From the NCBI GenBank assembly GCA_037783415.1, contig JAZGTN010000215.1:310001-374000 (forward strand): a stretch of 64,000 nucleotides of DNA, in the 5' to 3' direction. The stretch is from Leptasterias polaris. Its lineage: Eukaryota > Echinodermata > Asteroidea > Forcipulatida > Asteriidae. Both the position numbers and the translations under genes were made by a program. Shown one piece after another: positions 46,243-57,262 of this stretch (position 1 is the stretch's first letter; each line of letters starts with the position of its first letter). The notes below the pieces were generated by a model, which worked only from the letters and a program-made list of their open reading frames with translations, had not been told where the DNA came from and made no database searches.

Positions 46243-47043
46243 CTACATGTTGTAATTAAATAAGGACATTGAAACTTAACCAGGAACAAGTCAACTATGG
46301 TTTAACATGAAGTTGAGTCTTTCTTTTCAGTCAAGTCAAGTCTACTGATATCTACTGATATCTACTGATAGGGGAGTCCAGTCACTTACCACACTTGAGT
46401 CAAGACGAAGCAGACACATTGGTCGAGTCAGGTTAATTTTGGTAAATTGCTGTCAGACACCAGATTCAAATTAATTTGAAACAGTCTAGTAACAGTTAAG
46501 TAAAGTCTAGGTCAAACATTGAATACATTATGTTATTTCTGGTGAAGTAAAGTGAAGCTGTGTGAACTAGCAAACCCTGATGTTCAAATCAACCAACGTT
46601 ACACAATGGTTGAGCAAAATTTAACCAGACATACATAATACGACAGAGTGAGTCAGACAACAAGGCAAGTTTGAACTCTATTAAAGTAAAAAACATCTAG
46701 GTTAATGCGCATTAAGTTGACGCACAAACTACTTGTACATGTGGTGTTGACCTGTTGGTATATTAGGTGAATTGGAATAGAACATAATATTAACAGCAAG
46801 TAGACATGTTTGTACACATGGTGTTGCCGCAAACCAAACATACATTGATACATGTACATGTAACCATGCAATACCTCAAATCCCACAATTGCAATATGAC
46901 ATTTAAATACAAAATAATGCGGCAATATAATATTTAAAAACAAATTAATGGGGAAAATCAAACTTAGTAAATGAGGAAAAATTGAGTGTATTCTCATTCA
47001 TCTTGGTCAACAATACACAAAAACACATCAACGCTATTCTTAC

Positions 47044-47226
47044 CCATTCGTAACTCCAAACATATTTCATCATCACCAGGTTTATAATCTCGATTGAACT
47101 CAATATTCAAATAAAATGGTTGACCTCGACGAAGAACTAGATCATCAACCTTGAAGTTCTTTGTTTGGTGCTCCTTTTTATTAAGCTCAAGACGAAGGTC
47201 CAAAGATTGCACTTTCAATTGGGTTT
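47044..47226 (-). CDS. Transglutaminase exon 2 (N-terminal beta-sandwich, first half)
   Basis: Residues 55-115. It contains LRLELNKKEHQT followed by VLRRGQPFYLNIEF and ICLELRMG, the signature of the transglutaminase N-terminal domain (typically LxxNxxxHxT...LxVRRGQPFxLxLxF...L.L.G). The acceptor is AATACAG and the donor ATGG|GTAAG. The frame joins exon 1 through a split Glu codon and exon 3 through a split Gly codon. This exon alone identifies the family. Confidence 0.93.
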
Positions 47227-47680
47227 CTGTATTCAAAACACACACAAAACATATTAGTTACATGTACAAACACCTCACTATTAATAGAAATCCCAGTGCC
47301 CACATTTGTTTATAAGCCAAAGTAAGATCAAACAGGCCAAATGATTTTGCAGGGAAAAAAATGTATAGTGTACTTGTTGCATGCACTCTGTCCAGAAAGT
47401 GCATTATTTTGTTTCTGAGATTACTCAAAGAATCATTCCTTGGAGTCTGAAGTCCCATATTTTAAAATACATGTAGATTTGTTTCCATCCGACAGTGCTT
47501 GATATGCAAACCCTGAACAAATGATGCATGGACATCAACTCATAACAGTTTGATAGCATAAAAATGAAGATACCTTTTCCCATTTGTATTGCAGCTGATC
47601 TGAGCTGCCTTGTTTAGTACAGTCCTATTTTTAAAGAAACTTGGAGTCAGTTAAACATGTAACACTAACACCCAAACACC

Positions 47681-47706
47681 TACATGTACATGTACATGTA
47701 CATGTA
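47681..47706. repeat. (ACATGT)n microsatellite beside exon 1 donor
   Basis: TACATGTACATGTACATGTA run of 26 bp whose distal end is 5 bp from the exon 1 splice donor. It is self-complementary. Similar runs occur at 11009-11022, 46852-46862, 57619-57650 and 58145-58200. Confidence 0.9.
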
Positions 47707-47711
47707 TTTAC

Positions 47712-47874
47712 CTTTCTTTTCCAAATCTGGGTAGACAATAGGGTTTTCCGGAACATGGCGTCGTCCTTCTAGTCGCACTGTTTTCTTTCTATTACTGCGA
47801 GAGTATGGCTCAAAAGAAGCATTGTAGCCAAAGCGAGTGGCAGGTTTCCTGGAACGAGTTGAACGTCGAACCAT
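47712..47874 (-). CDS. Transglutaminase exon 1 (start codon, basic N-terminal extension)
   Basis: Encodes residues 1-54 plus one base. It opens MVRRSTRSRKPATRF and is rich in Arg and Lys, with no hydrophobic signal peptide. Basic extensions like this are known in hemocyte-type and keratinocyte-type transglutaminases, where they can carry membrane-anchoring or regulatory sites; none can be assigned here. The start is chosen because it is the first ATG after an in-frame stop and a good acceptor (ACTCAG, exon base 47888). The donor AAAG|GTAAAT joins in phase to exon 2 and is followed at once by an (ACATGT)n run. The extension itself is not conserved enough to name; its assignment rests on continuity with exon 2. 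Confidence 0.8.
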
Positions 47875-47887
47875 GGCTGAATTTTAG

Positions 47888-48125
47888 TCTGAGTGAAAAC
47901 AGAACATTAAAAAACTTTTTTTAATAAAAAGAAGAAATGGTGTCAAGCCATTGTTGACTGTTGAAGTCTCCAAAGTAACTTGTCTGTGTAGCTAAAAATG
48001 GCAAGTAATGTACAATTACATTCTTCAGTAATATCACTGCCTTTGTTCACACAGTACGTAATACGCCATCGGCGGACTGTACTCACCAAGGAAGAAGAAG
48101 AAGAAGAAGAAGACTACAGATCTGA
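47888..48125 (-). promoter_or_regulatory. Putative 5' UTR intron and leader of the transglutaminase gene
   Basis: Upstream of the ATG there is a consistent acceptor (TTTCACTCAG, exon resuming at 47887) and a consensus donor (CTTG|GTGAGTAC at 48087/48086). The leader exon would then carry the (TTC)n tract at 48089-48115. A second acceptor-like TTTCAG stands just beyond, at about 48123. This suggests a non-coding first exon; no TATA box or initiator could be assigned with confidence. It rests only on splice motifs. Confidence 0.3.
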
Positions 48126-48329
48126 AACAATTAGGCTCAATAACAAGCTATCTTAGAGATGTTCTTTGCATTAAAAGTTCAACGTTTGTGGTCTTCAATT
48201 CACTGGGACACAGTAAGTGTTCAAATTTCAAGAGAATGTCAAATGTGTGGCCTGATATTACATACATGTAAAAGCTTCATGTTAATTTTTTCAAGATACC
48301 TGTTCTTTGTATAAAAAGATCTAATTGGG

Positions 48330-48692
48330 GTGTCATGGCCGAGTGGATAAGCACACCGAACTCAAGCTCTGGTGTTTCTGTTCAGCAGAGTGTGGGTTCG
48401 AGTCCCGGTCGTGACACTTGTGTCACTGAGCAAGACACTTAACTATAATTGCTTCTCTCCACCCAGGGGTAATATGGGTACCTGTGAGGGCAGAGATGGT
48501 TCTTGTGATTGATTTAGCTTAGTAGCGCATATTTGTTGCACAGGCTGTATACTCCCCAGGGAGCTGAGATGGTTTAAGGAATGAATTAATGGCCCAGTGA
48601 CCAGGGGTAATAATGTTGGAAGCGCTTTGGGACGCCCTTCGGGTGTGAAAAGCGCTATATAAAAATTTGTTATTATTATTATTATTATTAAT
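48330..48692 (+). repeat. Full-length tRNA-Leu-derived SINE
   Basis: Head GTGTCATGGCCGAGTGGATA...GGGTTCGAGTCCCGG...TGACAC (48330-48417) folds like a type II tRNA, with CAA in the anticodon loop (Leu). The body has CACTGAGCAAGACACTTAAC and GGTACCTGTGAGGGCAGAG. The 3' end AAGCGCTTTGGGACGCC...AAGCGCTATATAAA is shared with L2/CR1-type LINE tails, followed by (TTA)n. It lies upstream of the transglutaminase gene. Confidence 0.9.
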
Positions 48693-48814
48693 TAAATAAG
48701 GTCTAAGGTGAGTGAACTAAATATTGTACATGTACAACATGTGTAGTAAAGCATAGATTCTGTAATTATCATGGAAGGGACCAAACCCAATGTACAGTAC
48801 TGGCTACAAGTAAC

Positions 48815-48985
48815 TCCAAACCCCCGCGATTAGGGACCGGGTACCCGCGAGTAAACTGCGTGGCGGGTACGGGGACACCTGCTTCCCCGCGTGGAGTTTG
48901 CGGGGGAGCAACGGGGTCCACGCTCGCGGTGTTACGTGCCGTGGCATACTTTGCGGGGCCCCACGAAGGCCCCCGCAACAAGTCT
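48815..48985. other. GC-rich block (no gene)
   Basis: A run of CCGCG, GGGTACCCGCG and GGGGCCCC-type sequence in AT-rich surroundings, with internal repeats of GCGGGTACSGGG. It could be a repeat fragment or CpG-rich element; no domain in any frame. Confidence 0.45.
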
Positions 48986-49246
48986 GGTAGCAACATCACG
49001 CATGGGTAAACATGAATACCTTCCATGACAATAGCTCAATAGGCCTGCATTTGTACGTGTACGTGCATGTAAAAAATAACAGTGACAGGCAAGAGTGAAA
49101 CTTACAAAAACCAAAACGAATGATCATGGAAGCGAAAGCTCCGTTGCGCTGAAAATCAACAGGTGTACATGGCCGTGTTACGTTGCACAGATCAAAGGTC
49201 AGAATTACAGCACGCCATGTTTTCCTCTACGTACTGCCAGCGGCTG

Positions 49247-49370
49247 GTTTTTTTTCCCAGGAGAGATGAGGCCACTTACACGTACACGGCTGTACTACGA
49301 TCATGTTTGGTGCACACATGCGAAAGCAGGTAAAACAAGTGGCCTCATCTCTCCTGGGAAAAAAATACGC
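49247..49370. repeat. Inverted repeat, TCCCAGGAGAGATGAGGCCA arms
   Basis: Left arm 49247-49277 (TTTTTCCCAGGAGAGATGAG GCCACTT) and right arm 49337-49367 are complementary with no mismatch seen over about 27 bp. The loop is about 60 bp and contains CATGTTTGGTGCACACATG. Confidence 0.85.
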
Positions 49371-49784
49371 GAACTGCCATCCCATAGTTTTCATCACCTC
49401 TATCCCGCGGATGTGCTTGTTCCTAGCGTGCTATAGTTTGGGGATGAAGAAACGGCATGTAGCTATGGGAGCGAAGGTGCAAGGGAAATTCCCTTAGTGA
49501 GAAATCACCACGTGTTCGGGAAAGGTCACGTGCACGTATGAAAGAATAAAAATCGAGGCACCAGAGATCGCGCGCAACGTTCAATCATGGAGGTAGAAAC
49601 CATTAATTAATTGAGTCGGAACCTTCCCCATGGTCGGACTAGTGATAAAAAGCACATAAATATTTAAGACGTTCTGTTTTCATGGAATATGGATATTAAA
49701 TTAAGTGATTTTACCAAGTCTTGTTTATTTCCTCTCTGCTCCTAGTTGCTATACTTTTTTGTCAGGGCATGAAGGAACGGCGAA

Positions 49785-49990
49785 GGAAATGTTATTTTGG
49801 CAAGAAAACAAATGTTTGAAAATTATTTTCGCTTTTAAACAAAACTTGGAAACTAATTTCTTTATACCAAAACTTGGAAAATATTTTTGGGAAAAAACAT
49901 AGTTCAGAAAATGATCTTGGCGAGAAAACTATTTCGGCGAGAAAATTAAATTTTGAAATTATTTTGTCGAGAAAACAAAGAACAATTTTC
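49785..49990. repeat. Degenerate GGCGAGAAAA/TTGGAAAATATT repeats
   Basis: Irregular GGCAAGAAAAC, GGCGAGAAAAC, GTCGAGAAAAC (49799, 49919, 49936, 49968) and AACTTGGAAA (49845, 49871). No coding meaning. Confidence 0.6.
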
Positions 49991-50049
49991 TTTTCTTTCG
50001 GCATGTCACTTCCCGGGCTCTTAGACCCATAATGGCCATAGCCAAATTT

Positions 50050-51250
50050 GAATATACTAATTTAACTGAATTACAACTAAAGGTTGTATTTATTTGATTG
50101 AAAAACCTGGTGTTGACAAAATACGTAGTTCTCGTATCTTGCCAGGAAATAGTGTAAAAAGCCGGCAGTGGTAAGATTCTTGTAGGCTGAGCAGTAGACC
50201 TATGTATGTAATATTATATTGTAGCAAAAAAGGTCTGATAAGGCTGCTCCTTGCAAGATCTCCAGATGGCGGCATACAAAGTGAAAACTGTATAACAAGT
50301 TTTGTGGATTAAAAGATAAGGCCCTGTCCGTGAATTAATAAGTTGTCAATCATTCCGCCTGGGTATTTGCATTCATTCTTTCTTCTTCTCAGGGAGACAG
50401 TGACCGAAAAGAAAACTTATTGTATTGTAACTGGTATTTTGTTAATAACCTTCATTGTACAACATTAATGTACATACTAATGTGAAACTCTTGTTTCATA
50501 AATACTTAATATTTAACATGTGGACTTAACGCTTCTACAAGATGCCTACACGTATGTTTTACCATGGTCCTTTCTCTATGTATGTTTTACCCCAGTATTT
50601 TTTTATTTTTATTTTACTACTTCACAATATTGTGTTTTAGAAGGTTTTTTTTTTATATTGGTCATTTGGACCGGACATAAATTTAAAAAGCATTGTAAAT
50701 TTACATCTTCTTTAACACGCTTGTATGTTTAAAAACATATACTGGTTGTCAAGGAAACTGTACCACCGGGGAGCAAGCACGTATGGCGATGTTCATGTCG
50801 CTTTGTGGTTAGCGACTTGAACCAGTGTTTTGTTTAAAGAAAAAACGCAACATGGGGTGGGGGACATGGACACTTTAAACTTTTGTGAATATGTAAAAAA
50901 ACGCAAGGGTGCCGCACTTGGGGCGTCGGGCTGGTCATGGCCATCTTCCAGACGAAGGCTAAATCCATGTAACCTATAAGTAGAGAGGACCATTTAAAAA
51001 TGATGAGACATAAATCATGAGAGGAGACTGTACCATGAAAATAGTTTGATGGTATACAATAAAAGTGGCTTATAAATTATATAGCGCTCAAATATATATT
51101 TAAATGCTTCATGGCATGTAAGTTTTATTTATTTATTGTATCGACACCTTCGATAACACCCCCCCTTCAATTCTTGATGTTTTTCATATAGATTTAACTA
51201 CTTCGTGCTTATATTTGACAAGTAAACTTAACCGAAGTATATTTTCATTA
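50050..51250. other. No gene recognised
   Basis: AT-rich, with no TIR, tRNA head or coding domain seen. Short frames only. Confidence 0.35.
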
Positions 51251-51252
51251 GT

Positions 51253-51455
51253 CATTAAGAAACCAACCCGGTTCGGAGCTGTACTTTGAGAATATGCACA
51301 TGATGCTTACATGTATCTGTGCTTTGCAACAAAAGAAACCACAACATTGGGGGGCCCTGGAAGACAATATATGGGTTCCAATGTTGTGGTTTCTTTGGAA
51401 CCCATATATCTTCTTCAGTAAGAAACCAACCCAGTTTGGAGCTGTACTAAAAGAT
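51253..51455. repeat. Direct repeat pair enclosing a hairpin
   Basis: AAGAAACCAACCCGGTTCGGAGCTGTACT (51258) recurs as AAGAAACCAACCCAGTTTGG... (51421). Between them, ACCACAACATTGG/CCAATGTTGTGGT and ATATGGGTTCC/GGAACCCATAT form inverted pairs (51338-51412). Confidence 0.8.
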
Positions 51456-52119
51456 GAAAGGGTCAAAGTCGGTAACTTGCTAAACAAACTGTTTTATAAA
51501 GTGAGGCAGAAAGCCTAAGCGTAGGCCTACAGCTTTGATCCCACATCTCCAGAGACGCAACGCCACATGTATTTTCTGTGTGGCCGCGTAATCGTTTCCG
51601 AAAATGCTGCAATCGGATTTACTGTCAATGCTGTTGTACAAACGGCATTCACCCAACCTCTATTGTGTGGTGAACTTTGAGGGTTTTTATTGTACAGAAT
51701 ATCTCCGAAGTGTGTTTTAGGCTTGACGTACTATTTAAGGATGGGATAATTAAGTACCAATGTGTGTTGGCCTACCTATACGAATTGCACTTTCGTTTGT
51801 TTGATTAAACGTTCACATATTCATTTGAGAGATGGTTCATGTGTCTGTTTCGTTTATTTCATTTATCAAATAAAAAAATGATCCTTGAAAACAAGGTAAT
51901 GATCCTTGAAAACAAAACTAACATTATAAAAGAAGAGGAGAGATGTTTTAAACAAATATCTTATGAACGAGATTAACAAATTAAAGGTTTGAAATAATGG
52001 AAAAGAATTTTATATAAAATTAAAAAAACATTACAAAAACTTAAACAAATATATATAATGAAACATTTTGTTACGTCTTCCCGGGTGTGACGGGATTATT
52101 TGCGTAAGGTAGGCCTATA

Positions 52120-52700
52120 TATAAAGGCGACGCTAGTTTTGGTATTAGTCACCGGTAGAGGGCACAACATCTACTGGCTCGGAGGGACTTAGACTGGTAA
52201 CCTGTCTTTATCAGCAAGGATCCTCGTTGTGGGACGTCGGATGTTCAGGCTAGGAGGGCCTGGGTTCGTGTTGCAATATCTTCAGACAGTGCGTGGACCA
52301 TCGTTTCTGGCCGCTGATTGGGCCGGACTTCATATTATTAACAATGCACAGCGTTGGCTGAATGGATCCATGGACGAAGGTCGGTATCAATTTACGTTGG
52401 TCTTTTCTGTATGGCTCTACACGCCCATGTGGTTACGGTTTCATTCATGCTTCGAATAGTGTGAACGCTCCAAAAGGCAACAAAATGACGTCTTTGTGTC
52501 AATGTACCGACACCGGGTGGCGCCTGGTGTTCTTCTGTGTGCTGTTAAACATGCGTCTTATGCGGCGGTGCGCCTTTTCTGTTGACGTTTGAGTTTTTTG
52601 GGGGTCATTTTAGGGTCCTGCGTCTTGTCCGCCGAGCGTCTTATCCGCAGGAAAATACGGTATTTCATTGAATCGCTGAAAACAATGTTGATAGCTTTTG
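52120..52700. other. Unclassified, possible transposon remnant
   Basis: Frames at 52229-52592 overlap in two phases with no recognised domain. The phrase CGTCTTATCCGCAGGAAAATACGGTA at about 52625-52660 looks like a repeat end I cannot assign. Confidence 0.3.
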
Positions 52701-52840
52701 AAATTTCAAAGAAAGTAATGTGTAAATCTTCTACGTTTAAACGTTAGTTATACACAGGAAATAAAGGCTACTCGAAATATAACATTTTCTAAATAATAAA
52801 CTTTTGTTTAGCCAGAATTGAAAACCGATGACATCATTTA

Positions 52841-53091
52841 GGCGGTCAGGTTGGTGTAGTGGTATCTTGCCTCGCCTTCCACCTATGGGACCCCGGTTCG
52901 AATCCCACCTGGGGCACTATGTGGATTGGGTTTTCAGTCCCTGCCTGATCGCGTGGGTTTTCCCTGGAATAATTCTCTGGGGTTTTCCTCCCACATCTAA
53001 AACTGAAACTTCCTTCATTGTCTTCTCTTCACTCTATACCATCCTGTTATTGGCGACTTGATCGCTGTTGGATTTGGTTAATAAATAAATA

Positions 53092-53121
<30 letters not shown>
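52841..53121 (+). repeat. Full-length tRNA-derived SINE with (TAAA)n tail
   Basis: Head GGTCAGGTTGGTGTAGTGGT...GGTTCGAATCCCACC (52846-52917; box A-like TGGTGTAGTGG, box B GGTTCGAATCC). The body has GCGTGGGTTTTCCCTGGAAT and GGTTTTCCTCCCACATCTAA, and the tail is (AAAT)n. Looks complete and relatively young. Confidence 0.9.
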
Positions 53122-53123
<2 letters not shown>

Positions 53124-53569
53124 TTATGAAGTTAGAATTTATTTATCGAGACATAGGTATTTAAATATGTGCCAAGTGAAAAACAAAGGTGAACTTACAA
53201 AAATAATTTAGCAAATGAGTACATTATTTAGATTATTTGAAAGGGCCAAGGGTCCATTGTCATTTCATAGTCATACAGAAGAAACATTCTCCCCACTTCC
53301 CCTTCATCTTGACTACAGATCTTGAAACGAGCCTTTGAATGACTCACAAGTACAACTATTAAGTATTATGTTTTCCATTCAATGAAGTTTATTTATTTTT
53401 CGATGGATATGCATTGAAACTCCAGAATGTGTACTAGATACACATGTATATATTTTTTTTGGTAAATAGTCACTAACTGAACTGATAGTTATCAAAATTT
53501 ATTAAAATCACCAAAAGAGTTCAGCAAAATACACTCGTTTTAGTTGATATTTACCACCAAGCCAACAAA

Positions 53570-54260
53570 AGGCTAACACGAAGGATACATGCACTGAGCT
53601 ATTCATTGGACTACTGTCGAATGACGTACATTTCTGAGTCTGTTGCATTATAAAAAGGCGCAGTACGTTAACAAACGACCATTAACACGGTATAGCGCCA
53701 CCAGTGGATATGACATCAACAATCCGTTTCACGTTATGTGGATGTATACACTGTCTTCGTGGCGCGGAATGTGTGCTAGTGTATCGTGTATACACAGGTT
53801 ACATGCAGGACCCTGTGCAGGACCAATATGAACAGGCCGGAAGTGGAGCAGCCAGCCGCGTGGTGTACTGGAACGCAACAGACGGCTACCGTGCCACTGG
53901 GTTAGATACGGTTATACGTGTCTCAGTAGAAGATCTTTTCACGTGCTTTTAATGCGGGTCAATATATAGGCCTACGTTACCTTTAACACCTGATTTCGAC
54001 CAGAAAGTAAGGTCAAACTAGTATCATCTCTGTGTAAAAGTTTGAGAAGGCACAAGATCCTACAACCTGGTGTAAAAATTTCGATCTAAGTACATTGTAC
54101 GAGAAGTTCTTTAGATATAAATTATTGAAATTTCAACTTCCGTTTTGGACCGGAAGTCAAGGTAAAATTGGGTCACTCTTTGTGAATTGTTTGTTGGGTT
54201 TTCCAAGACCTGTCCGATGATGTATAGAATGTACAAATCCATTCAGCAGTTTTCGAGTTA
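53570..54260 (+). repeat. Left part of a dispersed-repeat copy, interrupted by transposon
   Basis: Blocks TTCAACTTCCGTTTTGGACC GGAAGTCAAGG, ACCTGTCCGATGATGTATAG and TACAAATCCATTCAGCAGTT match 8690-8760 and 9180-9260. The copy stops at GAGTTA (54260) and resumes at TTATGATTTTTAG (59984). A block near 53600-53700 matches 8925-9010. Confidence 0.8.
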
Positions 54261-54605
54261 TAGTACAGCGGATAAGCTCCCATATTATGAAAATTGTGCA
54301 CTTTTTGAGAAAAGCATGAAACTTCTAGCATAGTTAGTTTTGACCATAAGGTTCATTTTCAGATGTGGAGGGAAGTCAGATTTGACCTCTGAGGACCGTG
54401 AGAGGTCAAATCCAAAATGGCTGCCAGTCTGCATTGTCTAATGTACAAACACGCCTAATTTTGGAATCAAACAGTGTAGAAAAACGTTTCAGGTGTCATT
54501 TTCAACTAAATTGGGGGTGCCAATTCATTTGATGAGACTTTTGAGACCGCCAGAACTCAAGGAAATGCATGAAGGTCAAGGTCAAAATTGACCCCAAAAT
54601 AGCAA
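54261..54605 (+). repeat. Left TIR of the 5.7 kb transposon
   Basis: TAGTACAGCGG(A)TAAGC, then AGTGCAC-free AAATTGTGCACTTTTTGAG and so on; about 85% identical by eye to the reverse complement of 59630-59983. Includes GATTTGACCTCTGAG/GAGAGGTCAAATC, a smaller inverted pair. Confidence 0.88.
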
Positions 54606-57262
54606 ATTTTGAATGTTTACAACATGTTTTACCATTTATTTTTTGTGTGTTCTTCCCTATAATATTCTCAAATTGCTCAAGGAGTGGTCCCCCCGCATAG
54701 TCCCCCATCTTAATCCATTTTCAGTTAGTTTATTTCACTTATTAGCACCAGACCATTCTTTGTCTTGTAACTGACCGTATGCATAATGGTCAGTGGGCAG
54801 CTAGGCAGTATTTGGCAAACACCTCAATTCAAGTCTGGAAAACTGCGCTATAGGGTGGAAGAGTGTGCTCACCAAAGTTGCGTCTTGAACTGTTTACAAC
54901 ATGAGCTGTGGACAACATCGACCACAATCCAAGCTCTGCAACTGCAAAAGATTCCTTCCACGGCAGCGGAATCTCACTTATAAATGCAGCATCCGTCACA
55001 CACACATGGTGGAACTGAACGTAGTGCACCGGTGATTAGTCAAGCTAGCTCTTCCACCAAGTCAGTGACACCTCTGCCATCGGCCTACACAATTGTGCCA
55101 CCAACTGCCCTCAAGAAAAAATGACTTTAGTGTGCCGGCTGTACAAGGTCCCGTGAGACCTTCCAACCTCCTGGCTGCTGCGTCCGCTGAGTTTGCGTGG
55201 CTCAGCAAAGTCAAGACGGCTGTTGAAAAGTCTACCATGGATGGCTGGATATCGTGGCCTGCCTACCATGCTGACACACACCAAGCTGTCATCACACCTG
55301 CAGCACTCAACGCACTATTGCCTCTGTTTTTGACAATACACACTCCATGGCAATGATACGGCACTCCATGAACATCGTCAATGCAGCAGTTCAGCACTTG
55401 AACCCAGGTCAAATTCCTGTCGTTGCCGCTGACCAACCCCTTTATGCTCTTGCAAAGGAAGTTCGGTGGACCTGGCCAGACACTCACGGAGAGGATCGCT
55501 TTTGGATCAAATTTGGTGGTCTACACATCGAGATGGCCACGTTACAGTTGTTGGGAGACCGGTTGGAAGACAGTGCCTGGACGAACGCCCTGGTACAGGC
55601 CGACATTGCAAGTTCCGGAACAGCCAATTCCTTCATACTTGCCAGCCATGTCACCAAGACCCGCCACGCCTACCAGGTCATAGCTGCAAGCCCCTTTACA
55701 CTCCTCCAACAAGCTTACATTGAGGACTGCACATCCGATGATACTGATATGCCTTTCAACCAGATAGTACGCCTTTTGAGGAGTGGTGCGTACGGCGAGC
55801 AAATGCTTGTGTCCACTTTGATTACTGGCTTTAGACCCTGGCATTTGATCTTCTCTTGCTGCGGTACATCAGGTCTCTTCGTAAAGGTAACTTCAAGCTG
55901 TACGTGAAATCGCCGACACAGATAAGCCCTGGATGTTCGCCCTAGATCACACGCACTACTCCAAATGGCTTCCGTACACATCCGTGACATGACGACCCTC
56001 GCTGTAAAACACCCAGATGTCCTAGCAGAATTCATTTCTGGAAATGTTGTGGTGCACAAAACCAGTGCACATATTCTCTGCCATGGCAATTGAACAGTGC
56101 CATGAGCAGAACAATGCAATGGTGAAAGGTCCTATAGGGGGGTGGGGGCTAATGGACTGACTGGCAATCCAGGAGCACTCTGATGCTGGCTGCTAGCAGG
56201 GCCAGCAAATTGCCAGGATCACTACAGAGTTTGAGGAACAGGCCATAAAGCAAGATATTAGGGTGCTGCTGACACTGGACACCATCACCATGACCAGCAA
56301 CCTGGAGTGCAAGCAGCATTTCTGAGGGGTGTTAAGGCACTTGTGTACAACACCTGTCACACAAACACTTCCAAAGAACAAGTTGCCACTTTTCAGTAGC
56401 TCACCGGCCAAGGTAATGTCAAAACAGAAGGCACAGCTCGCAGCACTTTAGAGTGACTGTGGTTTCTTTTTGAGGCTGTAAATCTCGTGTCAGACACAGG
56501 ATGGAGACATGGACAATTTCTTCTCACATGAAAACCAGGCAGCTCTGTCAACTGGAGGAAAAATGCAGATTGGAGTTAAAGCATATCTACTTCACTGCCT
56601 GGAATCAATTCTGCTCGAAAACAATAGTGCACCTGTGGCATGGCCGATGCAATAATTCTTGATGGTGCAGCTGTGGTTCAAATGCTTAATCCTGGAACAT
56701 CAAGAACATTTCAAGAGTATGGATAAAGAGTGTTTGCCCCATACATCTTTGCTCAACTCGAGAAAAGCATCCGCATCGACCTTGTCTTGGATGTATACTT
56801 ACCTGCTAGCCTGAAAGCTCCAACAAGACAGAATAGGGGAAAGGACACCAGGAAAAAGGTGGTTCCTTCTACTGTGCTGCCAAAAAACTGGAAGGACTTC
56901 CTTCGAGTCAATGAGAACAAAACCGAATTGTTTGTTTTCATGTCACGCAAAGCTGTTCATCTTCAACTACCACAGGGCAAGGAACTGTATGCAACAGATG
57001 GAAGTGGAATACTCTGATCTCCTGCTGAGTCGCACTCTGCCTGCCTTGCCCCAAGCTCACTAGTGGAGGCTGACACTCGTCTACTAGCTTCTGCATGTGG
57101 CAGACGCTGTGCAAAAAGGGTGTAAAACGTGATGTGTTTGTACTGGCTGTGGCTTATTTAAGCAAGACAGGTCCTGATGAGGTGTGGATCGCCTTTGGTG
57201 TTGGATCAAGCTTTTGGTACATAGCTGTTCACGAAATGGCTGCCACAATGAACCCGACACAG

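Larger units (their letters stand above)
191..47874 (-). other. Transglutaminase gene span (8 coding exons, 3' end outside window)
   Basis: Gene-level entry for the eight exons listed separately. Joined in order they give one open reading frame of 1240 nt (about 413 residues) with compatible phases at all seven junctions and GT-AG introns of about 485, 801, 4346, 1964, 9519, 1488 and 27841 nt. Domain order is a basic N-terminal extension (residues 1 to about 58), the transglutaminase N-terminal beta-sandwich (about 58-200) and the catalytic core (from about 201). Cys323, His382 and Asp405 are 59 and 23 residues apart, exactly as Cys314, His373 and Asp396 of human factor XIII A; Trp288 lies 35 residues before the Cys, like factor XIII Trp279. 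The enzyme makes Ca-dependent glutamine-lysine isopeptide crosslinks. No signal peptide is seen, so an intracellular or unconventionally released enzyme of the hemocyte/annulin type is likely. The C-terminal beta-barrels must lie left of base 1. Confidence 0.93.

Noticed and set aside
55347..55907. Intact 186-codon host gene
   Set aside because: It is one frame of a longer transposon protein; homology continues before and after in other frames and the element has TIRs and a target duplication.
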